A stretch of DNA of 64,000 nucleotides from Pseudoduganella violaceinigra DSM 15887 (GCF_000425385.1 NZ_KE384359.1:113406-177405); one strand, 5' to 3'; shown: positions 50,374 through 59,071, counted from the first letter of the stretch. Translations and numbers: made by a program. The notes: generated by a model not told the origin, from the sequence alone.

Positions 50374-52296
50374 TTACTGCCCGCGCAGGAAGAGTTTGTC
50401 CAGCGCGTTGATGTCGATCTGCACCCAGGTCGGGCGGCCGTGGTTGCACTGGTCGGCGCGCTCGGTTGCCTCCATGTGGCGCAGCAGCGCGTTCATTTCC
50501 GGTACCGCCAGGATGCGGTTGGCGCGCACGGCGGTATGGCAGGCCAGGGTGCCGAGCAGCTCGTTGCGCCGTTCGATCAGCACGCGCGAGCCGCCGTATT
50601 CGCGTACGTCGCGGATCACGTCGCGCGCCAGGGTCTGGGCGTCGGCGTTCTTCAGCAAGGCAGGGACGGCGCGCACGGCCAGCGTGGTCGGCGACATCAC
50701 GGCGATGTCGAAGCCCAGGGTCTTCAGCGTCTCGCCATGTTCCTGCACGGTGCCGACGTCAATCGCGTCGGCATAGAAGGTGACGGGGATCAGCAGGTTC
50801 TGCACCGACATCTCGGTGCCGTCGATCTGCGCGTCCAGGGCGTTTTTCAGCTGTTCGTACAGGATGCGTTCATGCGCGGCGTGCATATCGACCAGCACCA
50901 GGCCTTTGCTGTTCTGGGCCAGGATATAGATGCCATGCAGCTGGGCCAGCGCGAAGCCGAGCGGGAATTCCTCGCCGGCCATCTGCGCTGAACTGGCGGC
51001 GATGGGCGCGGCTTGCGGCAGCGTGTAGTCGGACGCAGCGCGGAAGCTGTTGCCGCCCTGCGCCGGCGCGGCACCGTCGCGCGCATCGGCGGCGAAGAAG
51101 GCGCCGTAGCGCTCCGTGCTCTGGGCCACGCCGCCCGTATTCGGGCTGCCAAATGGCGACGGCGAGAAGGTCGGCCGGTATTCCGGATTCAGGATGGAGC
51201 CGAAGCTGGTTTGCTGCTGCGGCCGCCACGTCGGTCCGGATGCCTGCAGATTGTCGGCCGCCGGCAGCGGGGAGGGCACGCTGCCATGCGAGGTGGCCGA
51301 GGTCGCGGCCAAGGCGCGCTGCACGGCGTGGAAGACGAACTGGTGTACCGCGCGGCTGTCGCGGAAGCGCACTTCGATCTTGGACGGGTGCACGTTGACG
51401 TCGACCAGCGCCGGGTCGAGGTCGAGCGCCAGCACGTAGGATGGGTAGCGGTCGCCATGCAGCACGTCTTCATACGCGGCGCGCACAGCGTGCACCAGCA
51501 GCTTGTCGCGCACGAAGCGGCCGTTGACGTAGAAATACTGGCTGTCGGCGCGCCCTTTCGAGGCGGTCGGCAGGCCGGCAAAGCCGTGGATGCGCAGCAC
51601 GCCGGAGCCCTCGTCCAGCGCCAGGCGGGCTTCCTCGAAATTGCTGCCCAGGATCTGGGCGCTGCGCTTGGCCATGTCGGTGACCATCCAGTGGTCGACG
51701 GTCTTGCCGTTGTGGCTTAAGGTGAACGCAACATCGGGGCGCGCCAGGGCGATGCGGCGCACCACTTCCGCGCAGTGGCCGTATTCCGTCTGCTCGGATT
51801 TCAGGAATTTGCGGCGCGCGGGGGTATTGAAATACAGGTCGCGCACATCGATCGTGGTGCCAGGGGCGCCGGAGGAGGGCACCACCGTGCCTTGATGCGA
51901 GCCTTCCAGCTCCCAGGCGTGGGCGCCGTCGGCGGTGCGCGAAGTCAGGGTGACGGCCGCCACGGAAGCGATCGAAGCGAGCGCCTCGCCGCGAAAGCCG
52001 AGAGTGCCGACGTTTTCCAGGTCGTCCAGCGACGCGATTTTCGAGGTCGCGTGGCGGGCCAGCGCCAGCGGCATCTGGTCGGGCGGGATGCCGCGGCCGT
52101 TGTCAGTAATGCAAATTCGTTTGACGCCGCCTTCTTCCAGCCGCACGGTGATCTGGGTCGAGCCGGCGTCCAGGGCGTTTTCCAGCAGCTCCTTGACGAC
52201 GGCGGAAGGGCGTTCCACCACCTCGCCGGCGGCGATCTGGGAAATCAGTTGGTCTGGAAGGGCCCGGATCGGGCTGGATGGAGTGGGTGCGTTCAT
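50374..52296 (-). CDS. mutL: DNA mismatch repair protein MutL
   Basis: 640 aa. GHKL ATPase: LPDQLISQIAAGEVVERPSAVVKELLENALDAGS, DNGRGIP and GFRGEALASI. A variable linker (about 330-440) precedes the dimerisation domain with DMHAAHERILYE, matching the D(Q/M)HA-xx-E-xxxx-E endonuclease motif found in organisms without MutH. The ATG is preceded by TATAATCCAGCA and has no ribosome-binding site, which suggests a leaderless message. First gene of mutL-miaA. Confidence 0.97.
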   Translation of the reverse strand: MNAPTPSSPIRALPDQLISQIAAGEVVERPSAVVKELLENALDAGSTQITVRLEEGGVKRICITDNGRGIPPDQMPLALARHATSKIASLDDLENVGTLGFRGEALASIASVAAVTLTSRTADGAHAWELEGSHQGTVVPSSGAPGTTIDVRDLYFNTPARRKFLKSEQTEYGHCAEVVRRIALARPDVAFTLSHNGKTVDHWMVTDMAKRSAQILGSNFEEARLALDEGSGVLRIHGFAGLPTASKGRADSQYFYVNGRFVRDKLLVHAVRAAYEDVLHGDRYPSYVLALDLDPALVDVNVHPSKIEVRFRDSRAVHQFVFHAVQRALAATSATSHGSVPSPLPAADNLQASGPTWRPQQQTSFGSILNPEYRPTFSPSPFGSPNTGGVAQSTERYGAFFAADARDGAAPAQGGNSFRAASDYTLPQAAPIAASSAQMAGEEFPLGFALAQLHGIYILAQNSKGLVLVDMHAAHERILYEQLKNALDAQIDGTEMSVQNLLIPVTFYADAIDVGTVQEHGETLKTLGFDIAVMSPTTLAVRAVPALLKNADAQTLARDVIRDVREYGGSRVLIERRNELLGTLACHTAVRANRILAVPEMNALLRHMEATERADQCNHGRPTWVQIDINALDKLFLRGQ

Positions 52297-52302
52297 TGCT
52301 GG

Positions 52303-52308
52303 ATTATA
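52303..52308 (-). promoter_or_regulatory. -10 box (TATAAT) of a likely leaderless mutL promoter
   Basis: A perfect TATAAT on the minus strand ends 6 bases before the mutL ATG, so transcription would start at or next to the A of ATG. A -35 at the right distance is poor (GGTCAG/GGGTCA), overlapping the adjacent hairpin. Confidence 0.5.
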
Positions 52309-52319
52309 AACCGGTAGGG

Positions 52320-52348
52320 CGGTGTCTGACCCAGTGGGGCAGACACCG
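52320..52348. repeat. 29-bp intergenic hairpin between the PPIase gene and mutL
   Basis: A stem CGGTGTCTG/CAGACACCG extends inward with CCC/GGG around an AGT loop. There is no T tract. It resembles the GTGTCTGACCC-type palindromes I recall from Oxalobacteraceae intergenic regions. Possible roles are transcript end protection for the upstream gene or a dispersed repeat. Confidence 0.6.
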
Positions 52349-52377
52349 GTTTGCCGGTGTTGGCGGTAGTGCCAGCC

Positions 52378-53295
52378 TTACTTCACCTCGCGTACCGGAA
52401 TCGGAACGTTGCACAAGTCGACATGGCCGGCCGCATACTTGGTCCACGGTCCGCCGCGGTTGCGCTGTGCTTCGGCCACGGCCTGGAAGCTGGCCGATTC
52501 GGTGCGCATGATTTCAAATTTTGTGCGCTCGGCTTCCGGCACGTCGGCCATCAGCTTGACCGATTTGATCGGCACATACTGTTCTTCCTTCTCATACATG
52601 CCCATCGGCGCCGGGCCACGCGGCAACACGGACAGCAGCGGCATGCCGCTGACGATGCGCCCGACCACGGTGATATTGCGGTCCAGGTGGCGCGGCGAGT
52701 TGCCGATCACGGCGTACAAGGTGCCGCCGTTGCCGCTGTCGGACTCGTTGCCGCGTGCCACGCCGACCATGCCGTAGCAATGCGCCAGCCAGGTCTGGCC
52801 GGTTTTCGGGTCGCGCGCGGCCGGGAAGCCGTTCGAGTGGCCGACTTGCGCCGCATAGCCATCCTTGTCCGGCAGGCGGGTGAACTGGGTGTCGTTCTTC
52901 ATCGGCACCGTGAATTCCTGTTCCAGCTTGGCCTTGGCGGTGCCCAGCTCCTTCGGCTTGTCTTCGCGCGGGTCGCCCCACTGCACCACCCAGTTGTCCT
53001 GCGAACGGTAGATCCACAGGCCGTCCCAGTAGCCTTCCCTGGCCATGGTGCGGATATTGGCGGCGTGGTTCGGCGCGAAGGCCGGCGCCAGTTCGATGAT
53101 CACGCGCCCTGTCGGCAGGTCCATATACAGGGTGTTGGCCGGGTCCAGCTGGCGCCACTCGGCGGGCTTGGATGCCTTGACGATGTCGCCGACGGTGGGC
53201 TTGGGCGCCAATTCCTTGACGGGGGCGGCGCTTGCGGCCAGGGGCAGGGTCAACGCGGCAGATACGCACAGCGCAGCGGGCAAGTAGGACTTCAC
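52378..53295 (-). CDS. Secreted cyclophilin-type peptidyl-prolyl isomerase
   Basis: 305 aa from GTG 53295, which has AGGAG 6 bases upstream and yields signal peptide VKSYLPAALCVSAALTLPLA. An ATG 48 bases further up lies inside a palindromic repeat and is not used. Cyclophilin-like core: LYMDLPTGRVIIELAP, FAPNHAANIRTMAREGYWDGL, the late MVGVARGNESDSGNGGTLYAV and LDRNITVVGRIVSGM. Probably periplasmic protein folding. Insert loops make it longer than minimal cyclophilins. Confidence 0.88.
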   Translation of the reverse strand: MKSYLPAALCVSAALTLPLAASAAPVKELAPKPTVGDIVKASKPAEWRQLDPANTLYMDLPTGRVIIELAPAFAPNHAANIRTMAREGYWDGLWIYRSQDNWVVQWGDPREDKPKELGTAKAKLEQEFTVPMKNDTQFTRLPDKDGYAAQVGHSNGFPAARDPKTGQTWLAHCYGMVGVARGNESDSGNGGTLYAVIGNSPRHLDRNITVVGRIVSGMPLLSVLPRGPAPMGMYEKEEQYVPIKSVKLMADVPEAERTKFEIMRTESASFQAVAEAQRNRGGPWTKYAAGHVDLCNVPIPVREVK

Positions 53296-53316
53296 TAACG
53301 TCTCCTTGGTGGGGGT

Positions 53317-53426
53317 TCTAAGAGGCCGTTTCAAAATGGCCATGGCGTTGTTGCAGCTCCTTGCCGTGCAGGCGCACTGCCTTCGTCGCTGCGCCTAGCC
53401 ACGCCCATTTTGAAACAGCCTCTAAG
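53317..53426. repeat. 110-bp imperfect palindromic intergenic element
   Basis: Two 30-base arms (25 of 30 positions match in inverted orientation; core AGAGGC-x-GTTTCAAAATGG) flank about 50 bases that contain a further short stem (GGCGCA/TGCGCC). No transposase, and no clear target duplication. It looks like a MITE or REP-type element, upstream of the PPIase gene on the minus strand and of dedA on the plus strand. Confidence 0.75.
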
Positions 53427-53510
53427 CGGCTTGTAAGTTGCGGGGGAATTTTAGCCTGTAAGATGGACTGTTTGGTATTATTCCCGCCGCAACCTTTTGG
53501 GATTATATAA

Positions 53511-54155
53511 ATGGATTTCGTTCAATTGCTGGACATGCTGGTTCACGTAGACCGTGCGATGGGCACCCTCATCGCCCAATACGGCGTGTATGTCTATGCA
53601 CTGTTGTTTGCCATCGTCTTCTGCGAGACCGGCCTGGTGGTACTGTTCTTCTTCCCCGGCGATACGCTGCTGTTCATCGCCGGCGCCTTTTGCGCCACCG
53701 GCCAGATGCACCTTGGCTTGCTGATGTTCCTGTTGTCGACTGCCGCTATTTTGGGCAATACGACCAACTATTGGATTGGCGAGGCCATTGGCCAGCGGGT
53801 ATTCACGCATGACTACCGCTGGATCAACAAGGATGCCCTGAAGCGCACCCACGAATTCTTCGAAAAGCATGGCGGCAAGACCATCATCCTGGCCCGCTTC
53901 GTGCCGGTGGTGCGTACCTTCGCACCGTTCGTGGCCGGGGTCTCGGACATGACCCATGCGCGTTTCCAGATGTTCAATATCGTCGGGGCCGTGGCCTGGG
54001 TGGTATCGCTGTGCGTATCGGGCTATATCTTCGGCAACACCCCGTTTGTGCGCGATCACCTGAGCGCCATCGTGCTGTTCGGCGTGGGCGTGGCCGTGGT
54101 GCCGATGGCCTTGGGCGGCGCCTGGAAGCTGGGCCGCAGCATGCTGAAACGTTAA
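53511..54155 (+). CDS. DedA-family (VTT domain) membrane protein
   Basis: 214 aa, four or five membrane segments. The DedA signature runs FCETGLVVLFFFPGDTLLFIAGAF, GNTTNYWIGEAIGQRVF, HEFFEKHGGKTIILARFVPVVRTFAPFVAG and FNIVGAVAWV. DedA proteins recycle undecaprenyl phosphate or act as lipid scramblases and are linked to membrane energetics. Stands alone after the palindromic element. Confidence 0.94.
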   Translation: MDFVQLLDMLVHVDRAMGTLIAQYGVYVYALLFAIVFCETGLVVLFFFPGDTLLFIAGAFCATGQMHLGLLMFLLSTAAILGNTTNYWIGEAIGQRVFTHDYRWINKDALKRTHEFFEKHGGKTIILARFVPVVRTFAPFVAGVSDMTHARFQMFNIVGAVAWVVSLCVSGYIFGNTPFVRDHLSAIVLFGVGVAVVPMALGGAWKLGRSMLKR

Positions 54156-54185
54156 GCCGCTCTCAAGTTTTCCCCCAGCGCAACC

Positions 54186-54221
54186 GTTAACCGGAGAAAC
54201 AGTCTCTCCTCCGGATTTAAC
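54186..54221 (+). other. Hairpin abutting the carbonic anhydrase start codon
   Basis: GTTAA-CCGGAG pairs with CTCCGG-AT-TTAAC (11 bp with a 2-base bulge). The only GGAG upstream of the ATG (54193-54196) is in the 5' arm, 25 bases from the ATG. The 3' arm ends on the base before ATG. It may mask or reposition ribosome binding. Confidence 0.5.
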
Positions 54222-55313
54222 ATGCGTAACTTGATCGCCTTGTCGGCCTGTTGTCTAGTCATCGGGACAGTAGGCGCCGCCGATCCCGTCGTCCCGCCTG
54301 TGAAGGGCGTACCCAATATTCGTCCGAACCTGGCTGCCGCTGCGGCGGCCGAGAAGGCGAATCTGGAAAAGGATGGCAAGCCGGCGGAAGCCAAGCCGGC
54401 GGATAAGCCGAAATATGTGCCGCCGCAGCGCAAGAATGCGGCCGCCAGTGCCGCTGCCCAGCGCGAGGACGAGGCGCGCGCGGAAGCCGAGCTGTCCGAC
54501 AAAATCGCCCAGCGCCTGGCGGAAATGCGCGCCAACCAGGCGGCACGCCTCGCCGCCGCCGAGAAAAACCGCAAGCAGAAGGCGGCCAAGGTCGTCGCCG
54601 AGGAAGTCGCCGCCAAGGCGCCGCCGCCGCGCGCGTATGGCACCCATTGGAGCTACGAGGGCGAGTCCGGCCCGGCCAATTGGTCCAGGATCAATTCCGA
54701 CTGGGCCAAATGCGCGAGCGGCACGCGCCAGTCGCCCATCGATATCCGCGACGGCATGAAGGTCGACCTGGAGCAGATCGCCTTCGATTACCGCCCGTCC
54801 GGCTTCAACGTGACCGACAATGGCCATACCGTGCAGGTGATGGTCGGCCCGGGCAACTACCTGAGCGTGGCGGGCCGCACGTACGAGCTGCAGCAATTCC
54901 ACTTCCACCGCCCGGCCGAGGAGCGCGTCAACGGCAAGGGTTTCGAAATGGTGGTGCACCTGGTGCACAAGGATCCGGAGGGCAAGCTGGCGGTGCTGGC
55001 GCTGCTGCTGGAGCGCGGCAAGCCGCAGCCGACCATCCAGACCGTGTGGAACAACCTGCCGCTGGAGAAGGGCGATACGGCCACGCCGACCATCGTGCTC
55101 GATCCGAACGATCTGCTGCCGCAGCGCCGCGACTACTATACGTTCATGGGGTCGCTGACCACGCCGCCCTGCACCGAGGGCGTGCTGTGGCTGGTGATGA
55201 AGGAGCCGGTCCAGGCATCGCCCGCGCAACTGGCCTTGTTCAGCCGCCTCTATCCGTTCAACGCCCGCCCGATCCAGGCCAGTTCCGGCCGCATGATCAA
55301 GGAATCCAACTGA
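54222..55313 (+). CDS. Periplasmic alpha-carbonic anhydrase with charged N-terminal extension
   Basis: 363 aa. Signal peptide at residues 1-20. Residues 30-135 are an Ala/Lys/Glu-rich, predicted coiled-coil extension. The alpha-CA domain runs 140-363: HWSYEGESGPANW, QSPIDI, zinc ligands His227 and His229 (QFHFH) and His246 (VVHLVH), and the SLTTPPCTEGVLWLVM block. It interconverts CO2 and bicarbonate outside the cytoplasm. The extension is unusual for the family. The 3' end overlaps the convergent mutarotase by 17 bases. Confidence 0.95.
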   Translation: MRNLIALSACCLVIGTVGAADPVVPPVKGVPNIRPNLAAAAAAEKANLEKDGKPAEAKPADKPKYVPPQRKNAAASAAAQREDEARAEAELSDKIAQRLAEMRANQAARLAAAEKNRKQKAAKVVAEEVAAKAPPPRAYGTHWSYEGESGPANWSRINSDWAKCASGTRQSPIDIRDGMKVDLEQIAFDYRPSGFNVTDNGHTVQVMVGPGNYLSVAGRTYELQQFHFHRPAEERVNGKGFEMVVHLVHKDPEGKLAVLALLLERGKPQPTIQTVWNNLPLEKGDTATPTIVLDPNDLLPQRRDYYTFMGSLTTPPCTEGVLWLVMKEPVQASPAQLALFSRLYPFNARPIQASSGRMIKESN

Positions 55314-56037
55314 TGGTGTGACGGCCGGTCCATTCGGCGCCCGCCGGCAGCACCTGCTGGTCGACCCGGGCCGGCTCGATGCAGACGAAGCGGCGGTAGT
55401 CGCCGTCCGCCATGTCGGCGCTGGCGGCAGCGCCTTGCGCGCCAGGATTCCAGACCACCCATTCGGTAAAGCCCTGCTGTTCCAGCTGCAGCATGCCGGC
55501 GCCGGTATCGAGGCGCAGCGGCGCCGTGGCCGGGCGGATATCGTCCAGGGCGCCGCCGAAGGGCATGCCGTCCAGCGTGGCCTGGTCGAATGCCGCGAGC
55601 GCGAAGTAGGTGTGCAGGGCGCCGGCCCAGCTGAAATCCTGCTGCCCCGGGTTGCGCACCGTGTAGCGCATGTCCAGGGCGTTGCCGCGCAGCGCGAAGC
55701 GCAGGCGCAGCTCGAAGGGGTGCGGCCAGGAGGGAACGCGGTTGCGCTGCAGGTCGGTCTGGGCCAGCGCGAATTCGGCCCAATCCCCGGCCTGACCGGC
55801 GATGCGCCAGGTGGCGGTGCGGGCGAAGCCGTGCCGCGGGCCGTCGCCGCGGGTGGCGAACTGGGGGAAGATGACCGGTATGCCGCCGCGGATGGCGGCG
55901 CTGCCGTCCAGGGCTGAACGCTGGCTCAGGAACAATCGCTCCTTGCCGTCCGCAGTCTTCCACGACATCAGATGTGCACCGAACAGGGAAATGGTGGCTT
56001 CGGCGCCTTCGGCGGTGGCGATGCGAACTTCGTTCAT
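55297..56037 (-). CDS. D-hexose-6-phosphate mutarotase (YeaD-like)
   Basis: 246 aa aldose-1-epimerase fold. Sequence landmarks are ISLFGAHLMSWKTADGKERLFLSQRSALDGSAAIRGGIPVIFPQFA and HGFARTATWRI, then LHTYFALAAFDQ and FVCIEPARVDQQV. It interconverts alpha and beta anomers of hexose-6-phosphates. It lies 9 bases downstream of the amiC stop but on the same strand as the amiC operon's continuation (transcribed before amiC), so both could share a message. Confidence 0.92.
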   Translation of the reverse strand: MNEVRIATAEGAEATISLFGAHLMSWKTADGKERLFLSQRSALDGSAAIRGGIPVIFPQFATRGDGPRHGFARTATWRIAGQAGDWAEFALAQTDLQRNRVPSWPHPFELRLRFALRGNALDMRYTVRNPGQQDFSWAGALHTYFALAAFDQATLDGMPFGGALDDIRPATAPLRLDTGAGMLQLEQQGFTEWVVWNPGAQGAAASADMADGDYRRFVCIEPARVDQQVLPAGAEWTGRHTISWIP

Positions 56038-56046
56038 GCCTGGTCC

Positions 56047-57495
56047 TTATGTGAGCCGGTTCTTGGAGAGCGGCGGGTTCTTGGCGAAGTAGCGGCGGAT
56101 GCCCTTGACGATGGCGTCCGCGATTTTGTCCTGGTAGGCGTCGTCCAGCAGGCGCGCTTCCTCTTCCGGGTTGGAGATGAAGGCGGTCTCGATCAGGATC
56201 GAGGGAATGTCGGGCGCCTTCAGCACGGCGAAGCCGGCCTGCTCCACCGCGCCTTTGTGCAGCTGGTTGATGCCGCCGATTTCGCCCAGCACGGCCTTGC
56301 CGACTTTCATGCTGTCATTGATCTGGGCGGTGGTGGACAGGTCGAACAGCACGCTGGCCAACTGCGGGTCGCGGCCGTTGGCGTTGGCGCCGCCGATCAG
56401 GTCGGCCTGGTTTTCCTTGTCGGCCAGCCAGCGCGCCGCGCTCGACGAGGCGCCTTTTTCCGACAGCACGAACACGGACGAGCCGCGCGCGCTGGTTTTC
56501 ACGAAGGCGTCGGCGTGGATCGAGACGAACAGGTCGGCGTCGACCTTGCGCGCCTTTTCCACGCGCTTGCCGAGCGGGACGAAGTAGTCGCCGTCGCGCG
56601 TGAGCATGACGCGCATATTCGGGTGGTCCTCGATCTTGTCCTTCAGGCGCTTGGCGATGGCCAGCACAATGTCTTTTTCGCGGCTGCCGCGCGCACCCAT
56701 GGCGCCGGGATCCTCGCCGCCGTGGCCGGGGTCGAGGGCGATGGTGATCATGCGCACCATCTTTTCCTGCCCCGCCTTCTGTCCCGGCTTATGGTGCGCC
56801 GGCGCGGTCTCCTGCTCGCCAGCACCGGTGCCGGTGCCGGGCTTGCCGGCCAGGGCCGGCGTGGCCGCGTCGCCTTCAGGCTGGACCTGGGCAGCCTGGC
56901 CGGAAGCGGGGGACGTCGGCGCGGACGCGGATGCGGATGCGGCGGCCTGGCTGGACGCGCCTTGGGCTGGCGCGGCCGGCTGGCCGGCAGGCTTGTCGTC
57001 CGGCGTCCAGTCGCCTTTTTCGATCAGGGCGGCGATCGGGTCGGCGGCCTTGACCGGATACAGGTCGAAGATCAGGCGGTGCTTGTAGGCGCCGACCGGA
57101 TCGAGCGTGAATACCTGGGGTTTGACTTTTTCTTTCAGGTCGAACACCAGGCGCACCACGTTCGGGCGGTTCTGGCCGACCCGCACTTCCTTGATGTACG
57201 GGTCGTTCGACTCGATCTTGGCGACCAGGCTTTTCAGCGTGGCATTCAACGCCAGGCCTTCAATGTCGACCACCAGCCGGTCCGGATCGGGCACCAGGAA
57301 GTGCTTGACCTTGAGCTCGCTGTCGTTTTCCAGGGTGACGCGGGTGTAGTCATCGGCCGGCCAGACGCGCACGGCCAGGATCTGCGCCGCTTGCGCGGTC
57401 ATCGGAGCGAGCACGGACAGCAGCAGGGTGCCGCCGGCCTTGAGCACGGTGCGGCGGCTTAAAGGTTTGGAGCGAACTGGAGGCGTTGAAGGCAT
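56047..57495 (-). CDS. amiC: N-acetylmuramoyl-L-alanine amidase AmiC, Tat-exported
   Basis: 482 aa. A twin-arginine signal LSRRTVLKAGGTLLLS (residues 12-27) is followed by an AMIN domain (VRVWPADDYTRVTLENDSEL, then PNVVRLVFDLKEKVKP). Next comes an Ala/Pro/Ser-rich linker (about 175-245) and an Amidase_3 domain with zinc ligands in ALDPGHGGEDPG, SIHADAF and ILIETAFISN. It splits septal peptidoglycan during cell division. The start overlaps tsaE by 37 bases. Confidence 0.96.
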   Translation of the reverse strand: MPSTPPVRSKPLSRRTVLKAGGTLLLSVLAPMTAQAAQILAVRVWPADDYTRVTLENDSELKVKHFLVPDPDRLVVDIEGLALNATLKSLVAKIESNDPYIKEVRVGQNRPNVVRLVFDLKEKVKPQVFTLDPVGAYKHRLIFDLYPVKAADPIAALIEKGDWTPDDKPAGQPAAPAQGASSQAAASASASAPTSPASGQAAQVQPEGDAATPALAGKPGTGTGAGEQETAPAHHKPGQKAGQEKMVRMITIALDPGHGGEDPGAMGARGSREKDIVLAIAKRLKDKIEDHPNMRVMLTRDGDYFVPLGKRVEKARKVDADLFVSIHADAFVKTSARGSSVFVLSEKGASSSAARWLADKENQADLIGGANANGRDPQLASVLFDLSTTAQINDSMKVGKAVLGEIGGINQLHKGAVEQAGFAVLKAPDIPSILIETAFISNPEEEARLLDDAYQDKIADAIVKGIRRYFAKNPPLSKNRLT

Positions 57496-57944
57496 GACGA
57501 ACCAAGAGCGGAGGACGGCTGCAATTCTACATCACGGCCAGCGCCGGCCACAGAGAGGAAAACATGCAGGTCGGGCGGCGGCAGCACGCCTTCGGCCTTC
57601 TCCGGCCATTCGACGATGCAGACGTTCTCGCGGTTGAATTCCTCGCGGAAGCCGGCGTCCAGGAATTCCTCCGGACTGCCCATGCGGTACAGGTCGAAAT
57701 GCACCACGTTGGCCGGCTTGCCGTCGACCTGCACGCGGTACGGCTCGGACAAGGTGTAGGTCGGGCTTTTCACCGGCCCCACATGGCCGGCCGCATGCAG
57801 CAGCGCGCGCGTGAGCGCAGTCTTGCCGGCGCCCAGGTCGCCGTGCAGATAGATCGCCATGCCGGGCAGCAGGGCGCGCGACAGCGCTGCGCCCAGGGCC
57901 GCCGTGCCGGCTTCGTCGTGGAGATGGGATTTAAAGTGCTGCAT
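57459..57944 (-). CDS. tsaE: tRNA threonylcarbamoyladenosine biosynthesis ATPase TsaE
   Basis: 161 aa. Walker A GDLGAGKTALTRALL, then VKSPTYTLSEPY, FDLYRMGSPEEFLDAGF and VEWPEKAEG. It drives the TsaD-TsaB complex that makes t6A37 in ANN-decoding tRNAs. It is divergent from queG with 41 bases between starts and overlaps amiC by 37 bases, an arrangement common in this lineage. Full length. Confidence 0.97.
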   Translation of the reverse strand: MQHFKSHLHDEAGTAALGAALSRALLPGMAIYLHGDLGAGKTALTRALLHAAGHVGPVKSPTYTLSEPYRVQVDGKPANVVHFDLYRMGSPEEFLDAGFREEFNRENVCIVEWPEKAEGVLPPPDLHVFLSVAGAGRDVELQPSSALGSSCLQRLQFAPNL

Positions 57945-57985
57945 CGAATAAAATGATGGTTTGAATTTCCCCGCATTGTAAGGCC

Positions 57986-59071
57986 GTGTCCCTGTCCCCA
58001 GCCAATTTAGACGAATTAGCCAGCCGTATCAAGGCATGGGGGCTGGAACTCGGCTTCGCGGAGGTGCGCATCGCCGACATCGACCTGTCCGCCGCCGAAG
58101 CGGGCCTGCAAGCCTGGCTGGACGCCGGCATGCACGGCGATATGGACTATATGGCAAGCCACGGCATGAAACGGGCGCGCCCGGCGGAGCTGGTGCCGGG
58201 CACGGTGCGGGTGATCACGGCGCGCATGAACTACCTGCCCGGCGCGGCCGACGAGCACTGGCGCGCACGCGAAACGGCGCGCCTGGCCGATCCCACCCAG
58301 GCCGTGATTTCGGTGTATGCCCGCGGCCGCGACTACCACAAGGTGCTGCGCGCGCGCCTGCAGCAGCTGGCCGACAAGGTCAGCGCCGCCGTCGGCCAGT
58401 TCGGCTACCGCGTGTTCACCGATTCCGCGCCCGTGATGGAGCTGCCGCTGGCGGAAAAATCGGGCCTGGGCTGGCGCGGCAAGCACACCTTGCTGATCAA
58501 CCGCAGCGCCGGTTCCCTGTTCTTCATGGGCGAAATCCTGGTCGACCTGCCGCTGCCGGTCGATCCGCCGACCGGCGCCCATTGCGGCCAATGCACGGCC
58601 TGCATCGACGTCTGCCCGACCCAGGCCATCCTCGGCCCGGGCCGGCTGGATGCGCGGCGCTGCATCTCCTACCTGACCATCGAGCTGAAAAGCGCCATCC
58701 CGGAAGACCTGCGCCCGCTGCTGGGCAACCGCGTCTACGGCTGCGACGACTGCCAGACCGCCTGCCCCTGGAACAAATTCGCCCAGCGCGCCACGCTGCC
58801 CGATTTCGACGAGCGCCACGCGCTGGGCAGCGCGGGCATGCTCGAGCTGTTCGCCTGGAGCGAAGAGGAATTCAACCGCCGCATGGAGGGCAGCCCGATC
58901 CGCCGCATCGGCCATGAGCGCTGGCTGCGCAACCTGGCGGTGGGCCTGGGCAATGCGGCGCGCATGGGGGCCAAGGGCGACCCCGCCATCCTGGCGGCGT
59001 TGCAGGCGCGCCGCGACCATCCGTCGGAGCTGGTGCGCGAGCACGTGGAATGGGCCATCGGCCAGCACTAG
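57986..59071 (+). CDS. queG: Epoxyqueuosine reductase QueG
   Basis: 361 aa; GTG start at 57986. Cobalamin-dependent iron-sulfur protein that reduces epoxyqueuosine in tRNA to queuosine. The two 4Fe-4S clusters are in HCGQCTACIDVCPTQAI and CDDCQTACPWNKFAQ. The N-terminal region with GYRVFTDSAPVMELPLAEKSGLGWRGKHT is characteristic. It reads away from tsaE. Confidence 0.97.
   Translation: MSLSPANLDELASRIKAWGLELGFAEVRIADIDLSAAEAGLQAWLDAGMHGDMDYMASHGMKRARPAELVPGTVRVITARMNYLPGAADEHWRARETARLADPTQAVISVYARGRDYHKVLRARLQQLADKVSAAVGQFGYRVFTDSAPVMELPLAEKSGLGWRGKHTLLINRSAGSLFFMGEILVDLPLPVDPPTGAHCGQCTACIDVCPTQAILGPGRLDARRCISYLTIELKSAIPEDLRPLLGNRVYGCDDCQTACPWNKFAQRATLPDFDERHALGSAGMLELFAWSEEEFNRRMEGSPIRRIGHERWLRNLAVGLGNAARMGAKGDPAILAALQARRDHPSELVREHVEWAIGQH

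Noticed and set aside
53296..53343. Earlier ATG start for the PPIase gene (MAILKRP...)
   Set aside because: It falls in the palindromic repeat and has no signal-peptide character. GTG 53295 has AGGAG and a proper signal peptide.
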